A DNA stretch of 64,000 nucleotides from Clostridium sp. UBA4548. Lineage in GTDB: Bacteria; Bacillota; Clostridia; Clostridiales; Clostridiaceae. Within the stretch, counting starts at the first letter, position 1; every line of letters begins with the position of its first letter. The stretch is from assembly GCF_002387895.1 (NCBI RefSeq), contig NZ_DGLI01000023.1:1-64000 (forward strand), read 5' to 3'. The notes under the pieces were generated by a model. It was not told the DNA's origin. It did not search any database and was given only the letters and a program-made list of their open reading frames with translations. The position numbers were made by a program, and so were the translations under genes. Below, piece by piece: positions 7,334 through 16,204 of the stretch.

Positions 7334-8350
7334 ATGAAGAAAAGCAACTTTAAGTCAATTATGACAAAAATCTGTCTACTATTTGCTATGTGCTTACTAG
7401 TTTCATTTAATCCAGTTAAGGCTGAAGCGGCTACAGTAAGTGGACAAGATATAGTAAATGAAGCTAAAAAGTATTTAGGTGTGCCATATCAATGGGGTGG
7501 AAATGGACCATCTACTTTTGACTGTTCAGGACTTACTAAGTACGTTTATAATCAGTTTGGTATTTATTTACCTAGAACAGCTAATGAACAAATGAGTGTG
7601 GGGACATATGTAGCTAAAAGTGAACTTCAACCAGGTGATTTAGTATTCTTTGGTTATAATGCACATGCAGGACATGTAGGCATTTATATAGGAAGTGATC
7701 AATTCATTGAAGCCCCAGATGAAAATATGGTTGTAAGAATATCAACACTTTCTAGAAGATCTGATTATATACAAGGAAGAAGAATAGTTTCATCCTTAAG
7801 CATAAAATATAGGCTTTATGTAACCTCAGACAAAGTTGCATATTATTCGCAGGCTACAAATAATGATAGTTTAATTAAGGGATACTTGAGTAAAGGTGAA
7901 GTTTTAGGATGCTATGAAAAGGTTGGAAATTGGTATAATACGCCAATAGGTTGGATTTACTACTCAGGAGTATCTGAAATGACATATAGTGTAAACTTTA
8001 TTGTTGCAAATGATAATGTGAACTATTATGCTAAAGATTCTAATGATGACAGCTTAATTCTTGGACACTGGAATAAAGGTGATCAAATTACCATTGATGC
8101 TAAGTATGGCAACTGGTACCACACATCAGCTGGTTTTGTTTATTATACTGATGTTATGCCAGTGTATAAGTGTAATTTTATTGTAAACTCTGATAGAGTT
8201 CCATACTATGCAAAAGATTCTAATGATGACAGCTTAATTCTTGGGTATTGGAATAAAGGAGATCAGATAACTATAACAGGAATTTCTGGAAATTGGTATC
8301 AAACATCAGCAGGATATGTTTATTATACTAACGTGTCACCAGCTAACTGA
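7334..8350 (+). CDS. Secreted NlpC/P60 peptidoglycan endopeptidase with three SH3-like repeats
   Basis: 338 aa. A Sec signal peptide covers residues 1-32 (KKSNFK..., hydrophobic core, cleavage near AEA-A). The NlpC/P60 domain covers about residues 37-150, with catalytic Cys in FDCSGLTKYVY and His in AHAGHVGIYIG. These enzymes cut the gamma-D-Glu-diaminopimelate bond in peptide stems. The C-terminal half has three ~60-residue bacterial SH3-like modules that likely anchor the enzyme to the wall. Modules 2 and 3 share identical DNA (8033-8064 and 8213-8244, 180-bp period), so the duplication is recent. The RBS is GGGGGAG. Cell separation, sporulation and germination are all possible roles. Confidence 0.88.
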   Translation: MKKSNFKSIMTKICLLFAMCLLVSFNPVKAEAATVSGQDIVNEAKKYLGVPYQWGGNGPSTFDCSGLTKYVYNQFGIYLPRTANEQMSVGTYVAKSELQPGDLVFFGYNAHAGHVGIYIGSDQFIEAPDENMVVRISTLSRRSDYIQGRRIVSSLSIKYRLYVTSDKVAYYSQATNNDSLIKGYLSKGEVLGCYEKVGNWYNTPIGWIYYSGVSEMTYSVNFIVANDNVNYYAKDSNDDSLILGHWNKGDQITIDAKYGNWYHTSAGFVYYTDVMPVYKCNFIVNSDRVPYYAKDSNDDSLILGYWNKGDQITITGISGNWYQTSAGYVYYTNVSPAN

Positions 8351-8360
8351 TTAATTCACA

Positions 8361-8398
8361 GGTAGTCTCTAGGAAACTAGGGGCTACCTTTTTTATTT
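8361..8398 (+). terminator. Rho-independent terminator of the NlpC/P60 gene
   Basis: GGTAGTCTCTAG-GAAA-CTAGGGGCTACC: a 12-bp stem with G-U pairs and a GAAA tetraloop, then TTTTTTATTT. Confidence 0.9.
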
Positions 8399-8703
8399 AA
8401 TATGAACAAAATTATATAGCTAAAATGTAATGAACTAGAGATTAAGTGTATATACGAACAGACTACAAAAATAAAAAGAGATTGAAATAATTAATTAAGT
8501 TAATATTATGGGTGTTTATATGGTAAATACTTTTAAAACTGTGTGTTACCGCACACAAATAATGTATGCGGTAAGTAAGGATAAGCATAGCAACTTGTCT
8601 GCTAAAGTCGTTGTATATCTAGTTTAATTACAAGTTTGATATGTTGTTTATTTAAAGTACGTGTTGAACTAAATCTAAGGTTGTATTGTAGTGCAATTAT
8701 AAG
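8399..8703. other. Intergenic region with an inverted repeat
   Basis: About 300 bp between the NlpC/P60 terminator and the restored end of the kinase gene. It contains TTACCGCA / TGCGGTAA arms at about 8547-8575, with an overlapping alternative pair GTGTG/CACAC. No convincing gene is seen; a 39-codon ORF across this repeat lacks an RBS. Confidence 0.4.
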
Positions 8704-8826
8704 TTAGAATGAGTAAATGTCAGAAAACTCAACTTTTAGTTTTTCAACATAATCTTGAGTTAGACTATTAGCATTTGGCCTTTTAGGTGAAGTATAATTA
8801 ATGCTATCATCACAAGGAAGTTCTAT
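8704..8826 (-). pseudogene. Out-of-frame C-terminal tail of the histidine kinase
   Basis: This 41-codon stretch (ends at the TAA at plus 8704-8706) reads I-E-L-P-C, the usual last beta-strand of HATPase_c after GKGSEF, followed by a hydrophilic tail ending DIYSF. It lies one frame off the kinase. It is best explained by a single-base deletion in the A5/T5 run at 8827-8831, or by a sequencing error. Confidence 0.7.
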
Positions 8827-10187
8827 AAAAACTCTGAGCCTTTGCCAACTTCACTTTCTACCCATATGGAGCCATTATGATTAGTTACTATCGACTTTAC
8901 GAGTGATAGCCCAATACCACTGCCTTGGCTTTGATGATTTTTACTTCCGAGTTGTTTGTATCTTTCAAAAACTTTACTAAGCATTTCCTCGGGTATTCCA
9001 ATACCTGTATCTTTTACTTTAATCAAAATTTTTTCTGATGAACTTTCACTAATTGTCACACATATAGTTCCATTTGGCTGAGTAAATTTAAGTGAATTAG
9101 AAATAAGATTTAAAATAATTCTTTCAATTTTATCAGGATCACAATATACATATTTCTCTTCTATATCTGTGTCAAATATAATATTTAAATTTTTATATTC
9201 TGCATAAGGTACCACCGAAAGTGTTATATCCTCAACAATACTTACTATATTATGTCTTTCAAAAGTAGATTCGATAAAATTAGATTCAGATTTTGAAATA
9301 TCAATTATATTACCTATTAATCTTAATAATCTATAACAATTTTGTTGAATAGTAGTAAAATAACCGCTGATTTTATCACTATTTTCAGCTGAATCATGAA
9401 AATTATAGTTTAGTTTTATCAATTGAATTGCCCCTAACATAATATTTAATGGGGTTCTAAGCTCATGAGATAGTGATGAAAAGAAATCTGTTTTACAAGC
9501 ATTTGAATGTTCCAGTTTTTCTGCCAACTTTTTCTGTTCATATAGCTGTTGTTGCAATTGCAAATACAACAAATTATTTTGAATGGCTAAACCTACATGC
9601 TCCCCTATGGTTTCTATATATTCAATTAAATCAATTGACAACATACCTTCTTTCAAATCACTTAAATGTATAAGACCGACTATGTTACCTTTAGCTTTAA
9701 TTGGAATGATAGCTATAGATTTAAAATTATGCTTTGAACAGGTGCCTCTACGGTTAGGTGCAAGTTCTTTTAATTTAGAATTTTTAGCTACAAGTAAAGA
9801 ATTACTAGTCCAAAAACTTCCTTTAGGTGTAAAAAAGTCGCAATTAGCATCAAAATTTCCTTCAAGAACATTTCCACAAACACATTCTAAAATGTAACCA
9901 TTTTTATTTTTACAATATACTTTGTTACCTGTATCATCTTTTTTAAATAAATCATTTTCAGATTGGATAAACTCGTCAGAAAACCCTTCGTAAACAAAAA
10001 AAGGGTATTGGCCATTATCATTTAGCCTTATACCAACATTTTTACAATTTGTTAAAGTAACAATACTTTTAATAATTAATTTTAATGTATCTTCTAAATT
10101 AACAAAGTTATTCAATTCTGAACATATAATTTTAGTTGTTCGTTCTCTCTCAAGTAGTAGTTGTAGATTACTTTTATATGAATACAT
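8823..10187 (-). CDS. Cytosolic GAF-domain sensor histidine kinase, C-terminus frameshifted
   Basis: 454 aa as it stands. No membrane segments. A GAF-like sensor (~15-195) has several Cys (ECVCGN, NCDFF, GTCSKH) that could bind a cofactor or sense redox. A coiled coil leads to HisKA (phospho-acceptor His in SSLSHELRTPLN) and HATPase_c with the N box (NLISNSLKF), DTGIGIP and GSGIGLSLVK. The ATG at 10187 follows GGGGGA; the ATG at 10202 overlaps that RBS. The frame hits TAG right after GSEFL. One extra base in the run of five A's (plus strand 8827-8831) would continue into FIELPCDDSINY for 40 more codons to 8704. No response regulator is adjacent. Confidence 0.82.
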   Translation of the reverse strand: MYSYKSNLQLLLERERTTKIICSELNNFVNLEDTLKLIIKSIVTLTNCKNVGIRLNDNGQYPFFVYEGFSDEFIQSENDLFKKDDTGNKVYCKNKNGYILECVCGNVLEGNFDANCDFFTPKGSFWTSNSLLVAKNSKLKELAPNRRGTCSKHNFKSIAIIPIKAKGNIVGLIHLSDLKEGMLSIDLIEYIETIGEHVGLAIQNNLLYLQLQQQLYEQKKLAEKLEHSNACKTDFFSSLSHELRTPLNIMLGAIQLIKLNYNFHDSAENSDKISGYFTTIQQNCYRLLRLIGNIIDISKSESNFIESTFERHNIVSIVEDITLSVVPYAEYKNLNIIFDTDIEEKYVYCDPDKIERIILNLISNSLKFTQPNGTICVTISESSSEKILIKVKDTGIGIPEEMLSKVFERYKQLGSKNHQSQGSGIGLSLVKSIVTNHNGSIWVESEVGKGSEFL

Positions 10188-10202
10188 AATAAAATCCCCC
10201 AT

Positions 10203-10751
10203 TTAAAACAAATTTTGAACTGTAGACTAGACTATAAAAGTTTAATTAATATGTATACAACGATTGCTTAAGAAATTATTGTTAAAAAAGAAATTGTGTC
10301 ATTGCACTACTTACACAATTATATATGTATAGTGAAAATTATTCTATATTTATGGGAAAATATTTTATAAACATGAAAACCTTTTCAATATAAAGAAAAG
10401 ATATAGATATGGTATTATAAGAGAATTAGAAGCAATTACTTATAAAGTAGCTAGTTATGAAGTTAAAGAAAAGTAATATAAGGTAATATCTATATAAGGG
10501 AGCTGGTTTGTCTTGTTTATGACAACAATTTATTACATAATAAAAATGCTCTGGACTTTCCAGAGCATTTGACGTCAAAAGAACGTCAAAAAATCATTTT
10601 TATTTGATTCATTTTACTTCAACACAAAAATTATTTAAATTCTTATAAATGGCTTAAATTATGGTTTGTAGGAATATATTATAGAAAATATCTAATACTT
10701 ACTATATAATATTTATATAGTAAAATTATGCAAAATGTTAGGAGTGTTATT
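10203..10751. other. Intergenic region between divergently transcribed kinase and S1-protein genes
   Basis: Holds promoters of both flanking genes and a perfect 11-bp hairpin at 10545-10569. No ORF with an RBS is seen. Two TGACGTC/AACGTC copies lie just right of the hairpin. The GC content is very low. Confidence 0.45.
10536..10569 (-). terminator. Orphan terminator hairpin, minus-strand orientation
   Basis: AATGCTCTGGA (10545-10555) pairs perfectly with TCCAGAGCATT (10559-10569). On the minus strand it is followed by TTTTATTA, as in a rho-independent terminator. No minus-strand gene lies just upstream, so it may be a leftover of a lost gene. Confidence 0.55.
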
Positions 10752-11921
10752 ATGATCAGTGAAAATAAAGAATTGTCAATGAATGATTTTATAGATGATA
10801 TTGATAAATCATTTAAGCCAGTAAAAACTGGTGATATACTAAGAGGCAAGATAATATCTAAGCATGATGATGGAATAATAGTTAATATAAATTATATGTA
10901 TGATGGATTAATTCCAAAAAACGAAATAGCTATTGATAATGATGTTAAGATACATGAAGAATTTATAATAGGTGAAGATATAGATGTATATGTATTAAAG
11001 AATAATGATGGTGAAGGACATGTACTACTTTCAAAAAAAATTGCAGATAGTATTGTGATTTGGGATGAACTACAAGAAATATATAAAACCTCATCTATAT
11101 TGAATGTAAAAGTTAGTGAAGTGGTTAAAGGTGGAGTAATAAGTTATTTTAAAGGTGTTAGAACTTTTATTCCTGCATCTCAATTATCTCTTAATTTCGT
11201 AAAAAATTTAAATGATTTTATTGGACAAAATTTAGAGGTTAAGATAATTGAATTGGATAAGGAAAAAAAGAAGGTTGTAGTATCTAGAAGAATTATTGAA
11301 GAAGAAAACAGAAGAGTTAAGGAAGAAAAACTTTGGAATTCTTTGAAGGTAGGAGAAATAAGAAGAGGAAAAGTGGTAAGATTAATGAGTTTTGGTGCCT
11401 TTGTGGACTTAGGCGGACTTCAGGGATTAATACATTTAAAAGATTTATCTTGGAGAAGAGTTTTAAAACCAGAAGAGATAGTTTCTATTGGTGAAGAAGT
11501 AGAAGTTTATATCTTATCTTTAGATAAAGAGAATAAAAAACTAGGATTATCATTAAAAGCTACCGTAGAGGATCCTTGGAATAGCGTAAATGAAAGTCTT
11601 AAGGTAGGAAATATCATTGAAGGTACTGTTAAGAAATTAGTTAATTTTGGGGCTTTTGTTGAGTTAATACCTGGAATTGAGGGACTTGTACATTTAAATG
11701 AAATATCAGAAGAAAATATACTTAAGCCTGAAGATAAGTTACACTTAGGTGATAAAGCAAAGGTGAAAATATTAGAAATAAACAAGGAGAGTAAAAGGAT
11801 TTCCTTGAGCATAAAAGATGCTATAGAAGGAAATAAAGACTTTGAAAAATATAATGAAAGTAATGAAGTAACTCTTGGTGACTTATTTAGTGATAAGCTT
11901 AAAGGATTTAAGTTTGACTAA
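10752..11921 (+). CDS. S1 RNA-binding domain protein (ribosomal protein S1-like)
   Basis: 389 aa; start chosen at the ATG 8 nt after AGGAG (10740-10744) rather than the ATG at 10728. Four S1 OB-fold domains lie in tandem: GDILRGKIISKHDDGIIVNI (~25-95), a weaker second (~105-175), and two canonical ones starting GEIRRGKVVRLMSFGAFVDL and GNIIEGTVKKLVNFGAFVEL. Low-GC Gram-positives have short S1 homologs (YpfD-like) that bind mRNA rather than forming an essential ribosomal subunit. It is monocistronic. No IspH fusion, which some clostridial S1 proteins have. Confidence 0.85.
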   Translation: MISENKELSMNDFIDDIDKSFKPVKTGDILRGKIISKHDDGIIVNINYMYDGLIPKNEIAIDNDVKIHEEFIIGEDIDVYVLKNNDGEGHVLLSKKIADSIVIWDELQEIYKTSSILNVKVSEVVKGGVISYFKGVRTFIPASQLSLNFVKNLNDFIGQNLEVKIIELDKEKKKVVVSRRIIEEENRRVKEEKLWNSLKVGEIRRGKVVRLMSFGAFVDLGGLQGLIHLKDLSWRRVLKPEEIVSIGEEVEVYILSLDKENKKLGLSLKATVEDPWNSVNESLKVGNIIEGTVKKLVNFGAFVELIPGIEGLVHLNEISEENILKPEDKLHLGDKAKVKILEINKESKRISLSIKDAIEGNKDFEKYNESNEVTLGDLFSDKLKGFKFD

Positions 11922-12071
11922 AATAATTATATAAGGAAATATGATAATTATAAATTACTCAAAAATTTACTCTAACTCCAATTTACATCATGTTATATAA
12001 CTTTTACTTAGTATCAAATGTGAGGGTTCTGTAGAAACTATAAATGTAATAAATTTAAGGAGGTCATAATC

Positions 12072-12242
12072 ATGGCAAAAGCAGGAATGAGAAGACCAGA
12101 CCCAGAGCAACCTCATGGTACAGAAAGCAATAAGAAACAACATTTTGATAAAAATCAATTTCATCCCGTGCCAGAAATTCAGGGAAAAGCAAAAGCGGGA
12201 CATGAAAAAGCTAATCCAATAAAATATGATGGAAAATGGTAA
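12072..12242 (+). CDS. Small hydrophilic conserved-type protein
   Basis: 56 aa, ATG 8 nt after AAGGAGG. It is very hydrophilic, with no hydrophobic segment: MAKAGMRRPDPEQPHGTESN, then KKQHF, PVPEIQGKAK and a C-terminal DGKW. Its composition (Gly/Pro/Lys/His-rich, disordered) resembles small spore-core or stress proteins of clostridia, but I do not recognise a named family. It is followed after 14 nt by another small ORF with its own AAAGGAGGAG RBS; the two form a mini-operon ended by the terminator at 12403. Codon usage and RBS make it a real gene. Confidence 0.75.
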   Translation: MAKAGMRRPDPEQPHGTESNKKQHFDKNQFHPVPEIQGKAKAGHEKANPIKYDGKW

Positions 12243-12256
12243 AGGAGGAGTAGAAC

Positions 12257-12391
12257 ATGACAAAAGATAGTCAACCAGACAATAAAAAAGCACGCATGGA
12301 AAAATGCAATTATCAAACTCCAATAACAGAAGAAAACCATCAAAAAAATAAGAATGCAAAAAGACAATCAATAAAAAATAATGATGTCTAA
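12257..12391 (+). CDS. Small hydrophilic protein, second gene of mini-operon
   Basis: 44 aa with a strong RBS (AAAGGAGGAG, 12241-12250). It is Lys/Asn/Gln-rich with one Cys (MTKDSQPDNKKARMEKCNY...). It has no signal or membrane segment and is predicted to be disordered. It is coupled to the 56-aa gene before it and followed directly by a terminator. Function unknown; a spore-core or stress-type small protein is a guess from composition only. Confidence 0.65.
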   Translation: MTKDSQPDNKKARMEKCNYQTPITEENHQKNKNAKRQSIKNNDV

Positions 12392-12402
12392 TATTTACAG
12401 AG

Positions 12403-12436
12403 CTCTGCACTAAATGTTGCAGAGTTTTATTTTTTT
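12403..12436 (+). terminator. Rho-independent terminator of the small-protein operon
   Basis: CTCTGCA (12403-12409) pairs with TGCAGAG (12418-12424), followed by TTTTATTTTTTT. Confidence 0.88.
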
Positions 12437-12619
12437 AAAGGAGTGAAGTATAAAAATATGGAGTAAATATTTATATTGTACTAAGCACTTATTAGTTGAT
12501 ACGGAAGAGGAAGAAAATAATGAACCACATTAAAATTAAGAGGAAATATAAAATTATCAGAATTAGTGGAATTTTATATAGATTCTGGTATAATCTGATA
12601 TGTAAAGGGGGAATTATTC

Positions 12620-13324
12620 TTGAAAAGAAAATTCAAAAAAAATGATTTAATTTGGGGCATGGGACTATTACTAATTATTTTTATTTTAACTAATCCATAT
12701 ACTCATAAGTTGTTTTTAACGGCAACAAAAATCCATCCATATATTACAGGATTTTTTAAAGTTGGAATTTTAGCTACTATGGGAGAACTGCTAGCTTTGA
12801 GAATTGTTAAGGGTGACTATGAAAAACCTATAGGTATGGGGTATCGCTTTACTATTTGGGGACTTATTGGCATGGCTTTTGCTCTAGTATTTGCATTATT
12901 TGCAGGTGGAATAGAGGCAGTAATGAAACAAGGGCTTTTACCTCTAGGCAAAGAAGGAACCGTAGGCAGTAAAATCCTATTAGCATTTTTCACCAGTGCT
13001 TTTATGAATTTAATATTTGCACCTACTTTTATGGCCTTCCATAGAATTACAGACACTTATATTGATTTAGGCAAAGGGAAATTTAAGAGTATTTTAAATG
13101 TAAGACTAACTGATGTAGTTCAGGAAATTGATTGGTACGGTTATATTAATTTTGTAGTATGTAAGACAATACCTGTATTTTGGATACCAGCTCATACAGT
13201 TACATTTTTATTACCCAGTGAGTATAGGGTTTTAACAGCAGCATTACTTTCTATTGTTTTAGGTGCAATTCTAGCTTCATCTAAAGCAAAAGCTAGTTTA
13301 AAAGCTACAGAAATTACCGCTTGA
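12620..13324 (+). CDS. Integral membrane protein, possibly Mpv17/PMP22-like
   Basis: 234 aa, TTG start after AAAGGGGGAATTATTC. About five hydrophobic helices: residues ~11-25, 40-60, 72-100, 118-138 and 175-222. The C-terminal part has W-Y-G-Y-I-N-F, F-W-I-P and L-P-S-E-Y-R-V in the order seen in the Mpv17/PMP22 signature (W..W....N F...P...R). Similar proteins are annotated only as conserved membrane proteins in clostridia. An extended -10 (TGGTATAAT, 12586-12594) lies just upstream. Function unknown. Confidence 0.7.
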   Translation: MKRKFKKNDLIWGMGLLLIIFILTNPYTHKLFLTATKIHPYITGFFKVGILATMGELLALRIVKGDYEKPIGMGYRFTIWGLIGMAFALVFALFAGGIEAVMKQGLLPLGKEGTVGSKILLAFFTSAFMNLIFAPTFMAFHRITDTYIDLGKGKFKSILNVRLTDVVQEIDWYGYINFVVCKTIPVFWIPAHTVTFLLPSEYRVLTAALLSIVLGAILASSKAKASLKATEITA

Positions 13325-13437
13325 TATTAATAAACTGTTAGGAACTTATATTGATTACTAATTTATAAATGGTATTGGCTAAGTAATATATAGTGTTAAA
13401 GAAATATAAATATTTAGGGTATAAACCTTAGAGCTAA

Positions 13438-13478
13438 AAGGCATTCTATTAGGATTTTAATAGAATACCTTTTTTATT
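13438..13478 (+). terminator. Rho-independent terminator of the membrane-protein gene
   Basis: AAGGCATTCTATTA and TAATAGAATACCTT form a long stem with one mismatch, followed by TTTTTATTTTG. Confidence 0.85.
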
Positions 13479-13551
13479 TTGTTGAATTATTTTCAAGGGG
13501 ATGAAGAAGCAAGCTTATGGAAAGTTGTAAATTACTCTTGAAACTAGCTAC

Positions 13552-14556
13552 TTAAATTATGTAGTTAATAGAATTTTCACCGAATAAAGCTGAAATGTTT
13601 TCCTTGAAAAAATTCTTATAATAACTTAATTCTTCGTCTTTATATATATATTTTCCATATCCAAATTGTCCAAATTTAAATTTTCTTAACTCTTCTTCCA
13701 TTGGAAGACTAGTTTTAGGAAAAATACTTATAATATTTTCTTTAGCTCTTTTTGTAAATCTATGTGATATTACTTCAAACATAACTTCATTGCCAATAGA
13801 GGTATGAATTGCACTCAATACATTTAGGTAATCTCGTTCCCAACCATCATATAGAAACACTGGAGCAATGATAAAACCCAAGGGGTAGCCACTATTTTTG
13901 ACTTTAACAGCTGCGGCTAATCTTTCTTTAAAGCTAGGAGTTTTATGCTCATAGGAACTTATAGCTTTATCTGTATTAATGCTAAATCTTATAGTTGTTC
14001 TTCCATTATGATTTAAATCTAGTAAAGTATCCACCTCTGTAAATTTAGTTACGAATCTAAAAAGTCCATTTTCTTCTTTCCCAAAGAACTCAATGGCACT
14101 CCTTAAGGCTCCGCTATAAGGTTCTATAGGGATTGGATCAGAAGTGGCAGCCCCTTCAAAAATAGTAATTTCAGGACTTCTTTCTATTATATACTCTTTG
14201 GCTTTTGATAGTATTTCATCTATATTAACATGAATTTTAGTATAGGGTTTCTTACCCATTTGAGTATTTAGATAACAATATTCACACATGCCCATACAAC
14301 CGCTAACCAAAGGAAGTTGAAAGTGAGCTGATGGTTTACAAGATTCAAATTTTAGAGTTTTTCTAATACCTATTACTAGAGTGTTTTTACCTTCTCCGTA
14401 CATATCCTGATGAGTTTTTCCAGGAATTCCTGTTATTCTTCCATTGGAAGAATATTTAATATCTATTTTTTTACTTTGAAATAGTTTTAACAATTCTTTA
14501 CCTTTTTCATATTTTAAGGCATCTTGTTCAAAAATCACACGCTTTGGTACAAACAT
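13552..14556 (-). CDS. splB: Spore photoproduct lyase (radical SAM DNA repair enzyme)
   Basis: 334 aa, ATG after GAGGTGA. The radical-SAM cluster motif is C-MGM-C-EY-C (Cys 87, 91, 94), and the rest follows SplB closely. The enzyme reverses 5-thyminyl-5,6-dihydrothymine in germinating spores using SAM and a 5'-deoxyadenosyl radical. The Bacillus H-donor Cys (Cys141, in an ACTSD context) is Ala137 here (GAATSDPIP). A Cys at position 73 (FESCKPSAHF) is present, as in the C. acetobutylicum-type enzyme described with an alternative donor Cys. Monocistronic. Its presence is strong evidence for a spore former. Confidence 0.93.
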   Translation of the reverse strand: MFVPKRVIFEQDALKYEKGKELLKLFQSKKIDIKYSSNGRITGIPGKTHQDMYGEGKNTLVIGIRKTLKFESCKPSAHFQLPLVSGCMGMCEYCYLNTQMGKKPYTKIHVNIDEILSKAKEYIIERSPEITIFEGAATSDPIPIEPYSGALRSAIEFFGKEENGLFRFVTKFTEVDTLLDLNHNGRTTIRFSINTDKAISSYEHKTPSFKERLAAAVKVKNSGYPLGFIIAPVFLYDGWERDYLNVLSAIHTSIGNEVMFEVISHRFTKRAKENIISIFPKTSLPMEEELRKFKFGQFGYGKYIYKDEELSYYKNFFKENISALFGENSINYII

Positions 14557-14829
14557 AAAATCACCTCAAAGTTATTTTTACAATTTATAAGAATTAAATA
14601 CTAAGATTATTGTAAAAATTTGAGTAATTAATTTTATACCTTAAAAGGAGAAAAAACATATATTGTTATTATATAATAAATTAGCTAATATGCCGAACAT
14701 AGAAATTCAAAGATTAAAAGGATATTTAATAACTACTATTATTAAAAATCACTATGGACATAGTTGATTTGAGTTTTCTAGTTTGAGAGATACACTAATT
14801 ATTATTTATTATTTTATAGGGTGAGTTTT

Positions 14830-15525
14830 ATGAGTTATGGAGAAATTATAGTTAGATTATTGGTATCAGTACTAATTGGAGGTCTCATTGGATATGAAAG
14901 GGAATATAAACAAAGACCAGCAGGACTAAGGACACATGTATTAGTTTGTGTTGGAGCTGCAGTAGTATCTATGATACAGATATCTATTGGGCAATTGGTA
15001 ATCAGCCAAGTTTCAATAGATCCCTATTTAAGAGAAATCTTTAAAATAGATTATGGCAGATTGGGAGCTCAAGTTATTACTGGAGTAGGTTTTTTAGGCG
15101 CAGGAACTATTATCCACCTTAAGGGTTCTGTTAAAGGACTAACCACAGCTGCAACAATTTGGAGTGTAGCATGCATAGGTCTTGCTGTAGGCCTTGGTTT
15201 TTATTTTTTATCTATGGCTTCAGCACTTATCATATTTTTTACATTAATAATATTTAAAAAACTTGAAGGGAAACTAATCTACAAGAAAAAAAGTGTTAAG
15301 CTTCACATAGAATTTTCAAATGGAATTGTGGGAAATAAGGAATTATGTAAGTTTTTCGAAAAAGAATCTATTGATATATTGGATGTATCAATGGTTATGG
15401 AAAAAAATGAGAATAAAAATTTTGAATTTGAGTACTCTATTAATGTGCCAGCTGCATTAACCAACTCTTCTTTAATAAGCAGCCTTAGTTTAATAAAAGA
15501 AATCAATTTCTGCAAATTACTTTAA
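14830..15525 (+). CDS. MgtC/SapB family membrane protein
   Basis: 231 aa. ATG at 14830 follows AGGGTGAG; the in-frame GTG at 14821 is part of that RBS. The N-terminal MgtC domain has four hydrophobic helices and the family signatures GGLIGYEREYKQRPAGLRTH (residues ~16-35) and TGVGFLGAGTI (~85-95). The C-terminal ~85 residues form a soluble ACT-like domain. Proteins of this family are linked to Mg2+ limitation and membrane-energy control, not to direct Mg2+ transport. No Mg2+ transporter is adjacent and no M-box is recognisable upstream. Confidence 0.88.
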   Translation: MSYGEIIVRLLVSVLIGGLIGYEREYKQRPAGLRTHVLVCVGAAVVSMIQISIGQLVISQVSIDPYLREIFKIDYGRLGAQVITGVGFLGAGTIIHLKGSVKGLTTAATIWSVACIGLAVGLGFYFLSMASALIIFFTLIIFKKLEGKLIYKKKSVKLHIEFSNGIVGNKELCKFFEKESIDILDVSMVMEKNENKNFEFEYSINVPAALTNSSLISSLSLIKEINFCKLL

Positions 15526-15772
15526 GCTAAGTTTGGAGTGTTAAATTAGTTTCAAATATTTAGTGTTAAGATAAAGAAATATAAATATACAATACAATTG
15601 ATATTTTATATTTTGTAGGAGCAGGGTCAAACTAAATAAAGCAATCAATAAGTTTAGAATTTTAACCATAATATATATTAGCTAAAAAGAATAAAATATT
15701 CTAAAATAGCCCTTGCATAACAATTTGATATTTGGAAATACTAATATGGAATTTAGCAAAGGAGAGAAATTT

Positions 15773-16075
15773 ATGGAATATGTCAGTTTTATAGTACTAA
15801 TTCTAGCGCTTTATCTTATAGTAATTATAATAAAAAGACTAGAGGATAAAGAGAGGAAAGTGCTTACAATTGAGGAATTTGAGCATTTAATTATATGGAG
15901 AAATGATCCATATAGGAAGGTTAATCCTCCAGAAAAACTAGAAAGCATTATAGAAAAAATAAAAATGGGTGAAATAGTTGAAGTGAAAAATAAAAGAGTA
16001 TATAAGAATATTTTAAAAATCACAACAAGAAATATAAAATTTAATAATTTAATACTTATTGACAATAAAAAATAA
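15773..16075 (+). CDS. Small single-pass membrane protein of unknown function
   Basis: 100 aa; ATG at 15773 follows AAAGGAGAG, so the earlier in-frame ATG (15713) is unlikely. One N-terminal transmembrane helix (VSFIVLILALYLIVIII, residues ~4-21) is followed by a basic cytosolic domain of ~75 residues with an Asp-Pro-Tyr-Arg-Lys-Val stretch. No recognised domain. It is monocistronic and closed by a very strong terminator. Confidence 0.7.
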   Translation: MEYVSFIVLILALYLIVIIIKRLEDKERKVLTIEEFEHLIIWRNDPYRKVNPPEKLESIIEKIKMGEIVEVKNKRVYKNILKITTRNIKFNNLILIDNKK

Positions 16076-16077
16076 TT

Positions 16078-16128
16078 AACTTCTTACTTAATTTAGCTTT
16101 AACCTAAATTAAGTAAGAAGTTTTCTTT
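16078..16128 (+). terminator. Strong rho-independent terminator
   Basis: A perfect 19-bp stem (16078-16096 with 16104-16122) with a 7-nt loop, then TTCTTTC. It overlaps the region right after the stop of the small membrane protein. Confidence 0.92.
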
Positions 16129-16204
16129 CATTATATACATATTATTGCATTTAATGTATAATTATGGTAATATATTTATTTTAAATTTTTTAGGGGGAAT
16201 TATT

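Noticed and set aside
8511..8630. 39-codon ORF starting MGVYMV
   Set aside because: No RBS, and it crosses the inverted repeat; probably chance.
11988..12410. 140-codon minus-strand ORF
   Set aside because: It is the shadow of two small plus-strand genes that have strong RBSs; its Cys/Phe-rich composition is unlike a real protein.
14692..14769. 25-codon ORF ahead of the MgtC-like gene, a possible leader peptide
   Set aside because: No RBS and no paired hairpins; an mgtC-type leader cannot be supported.
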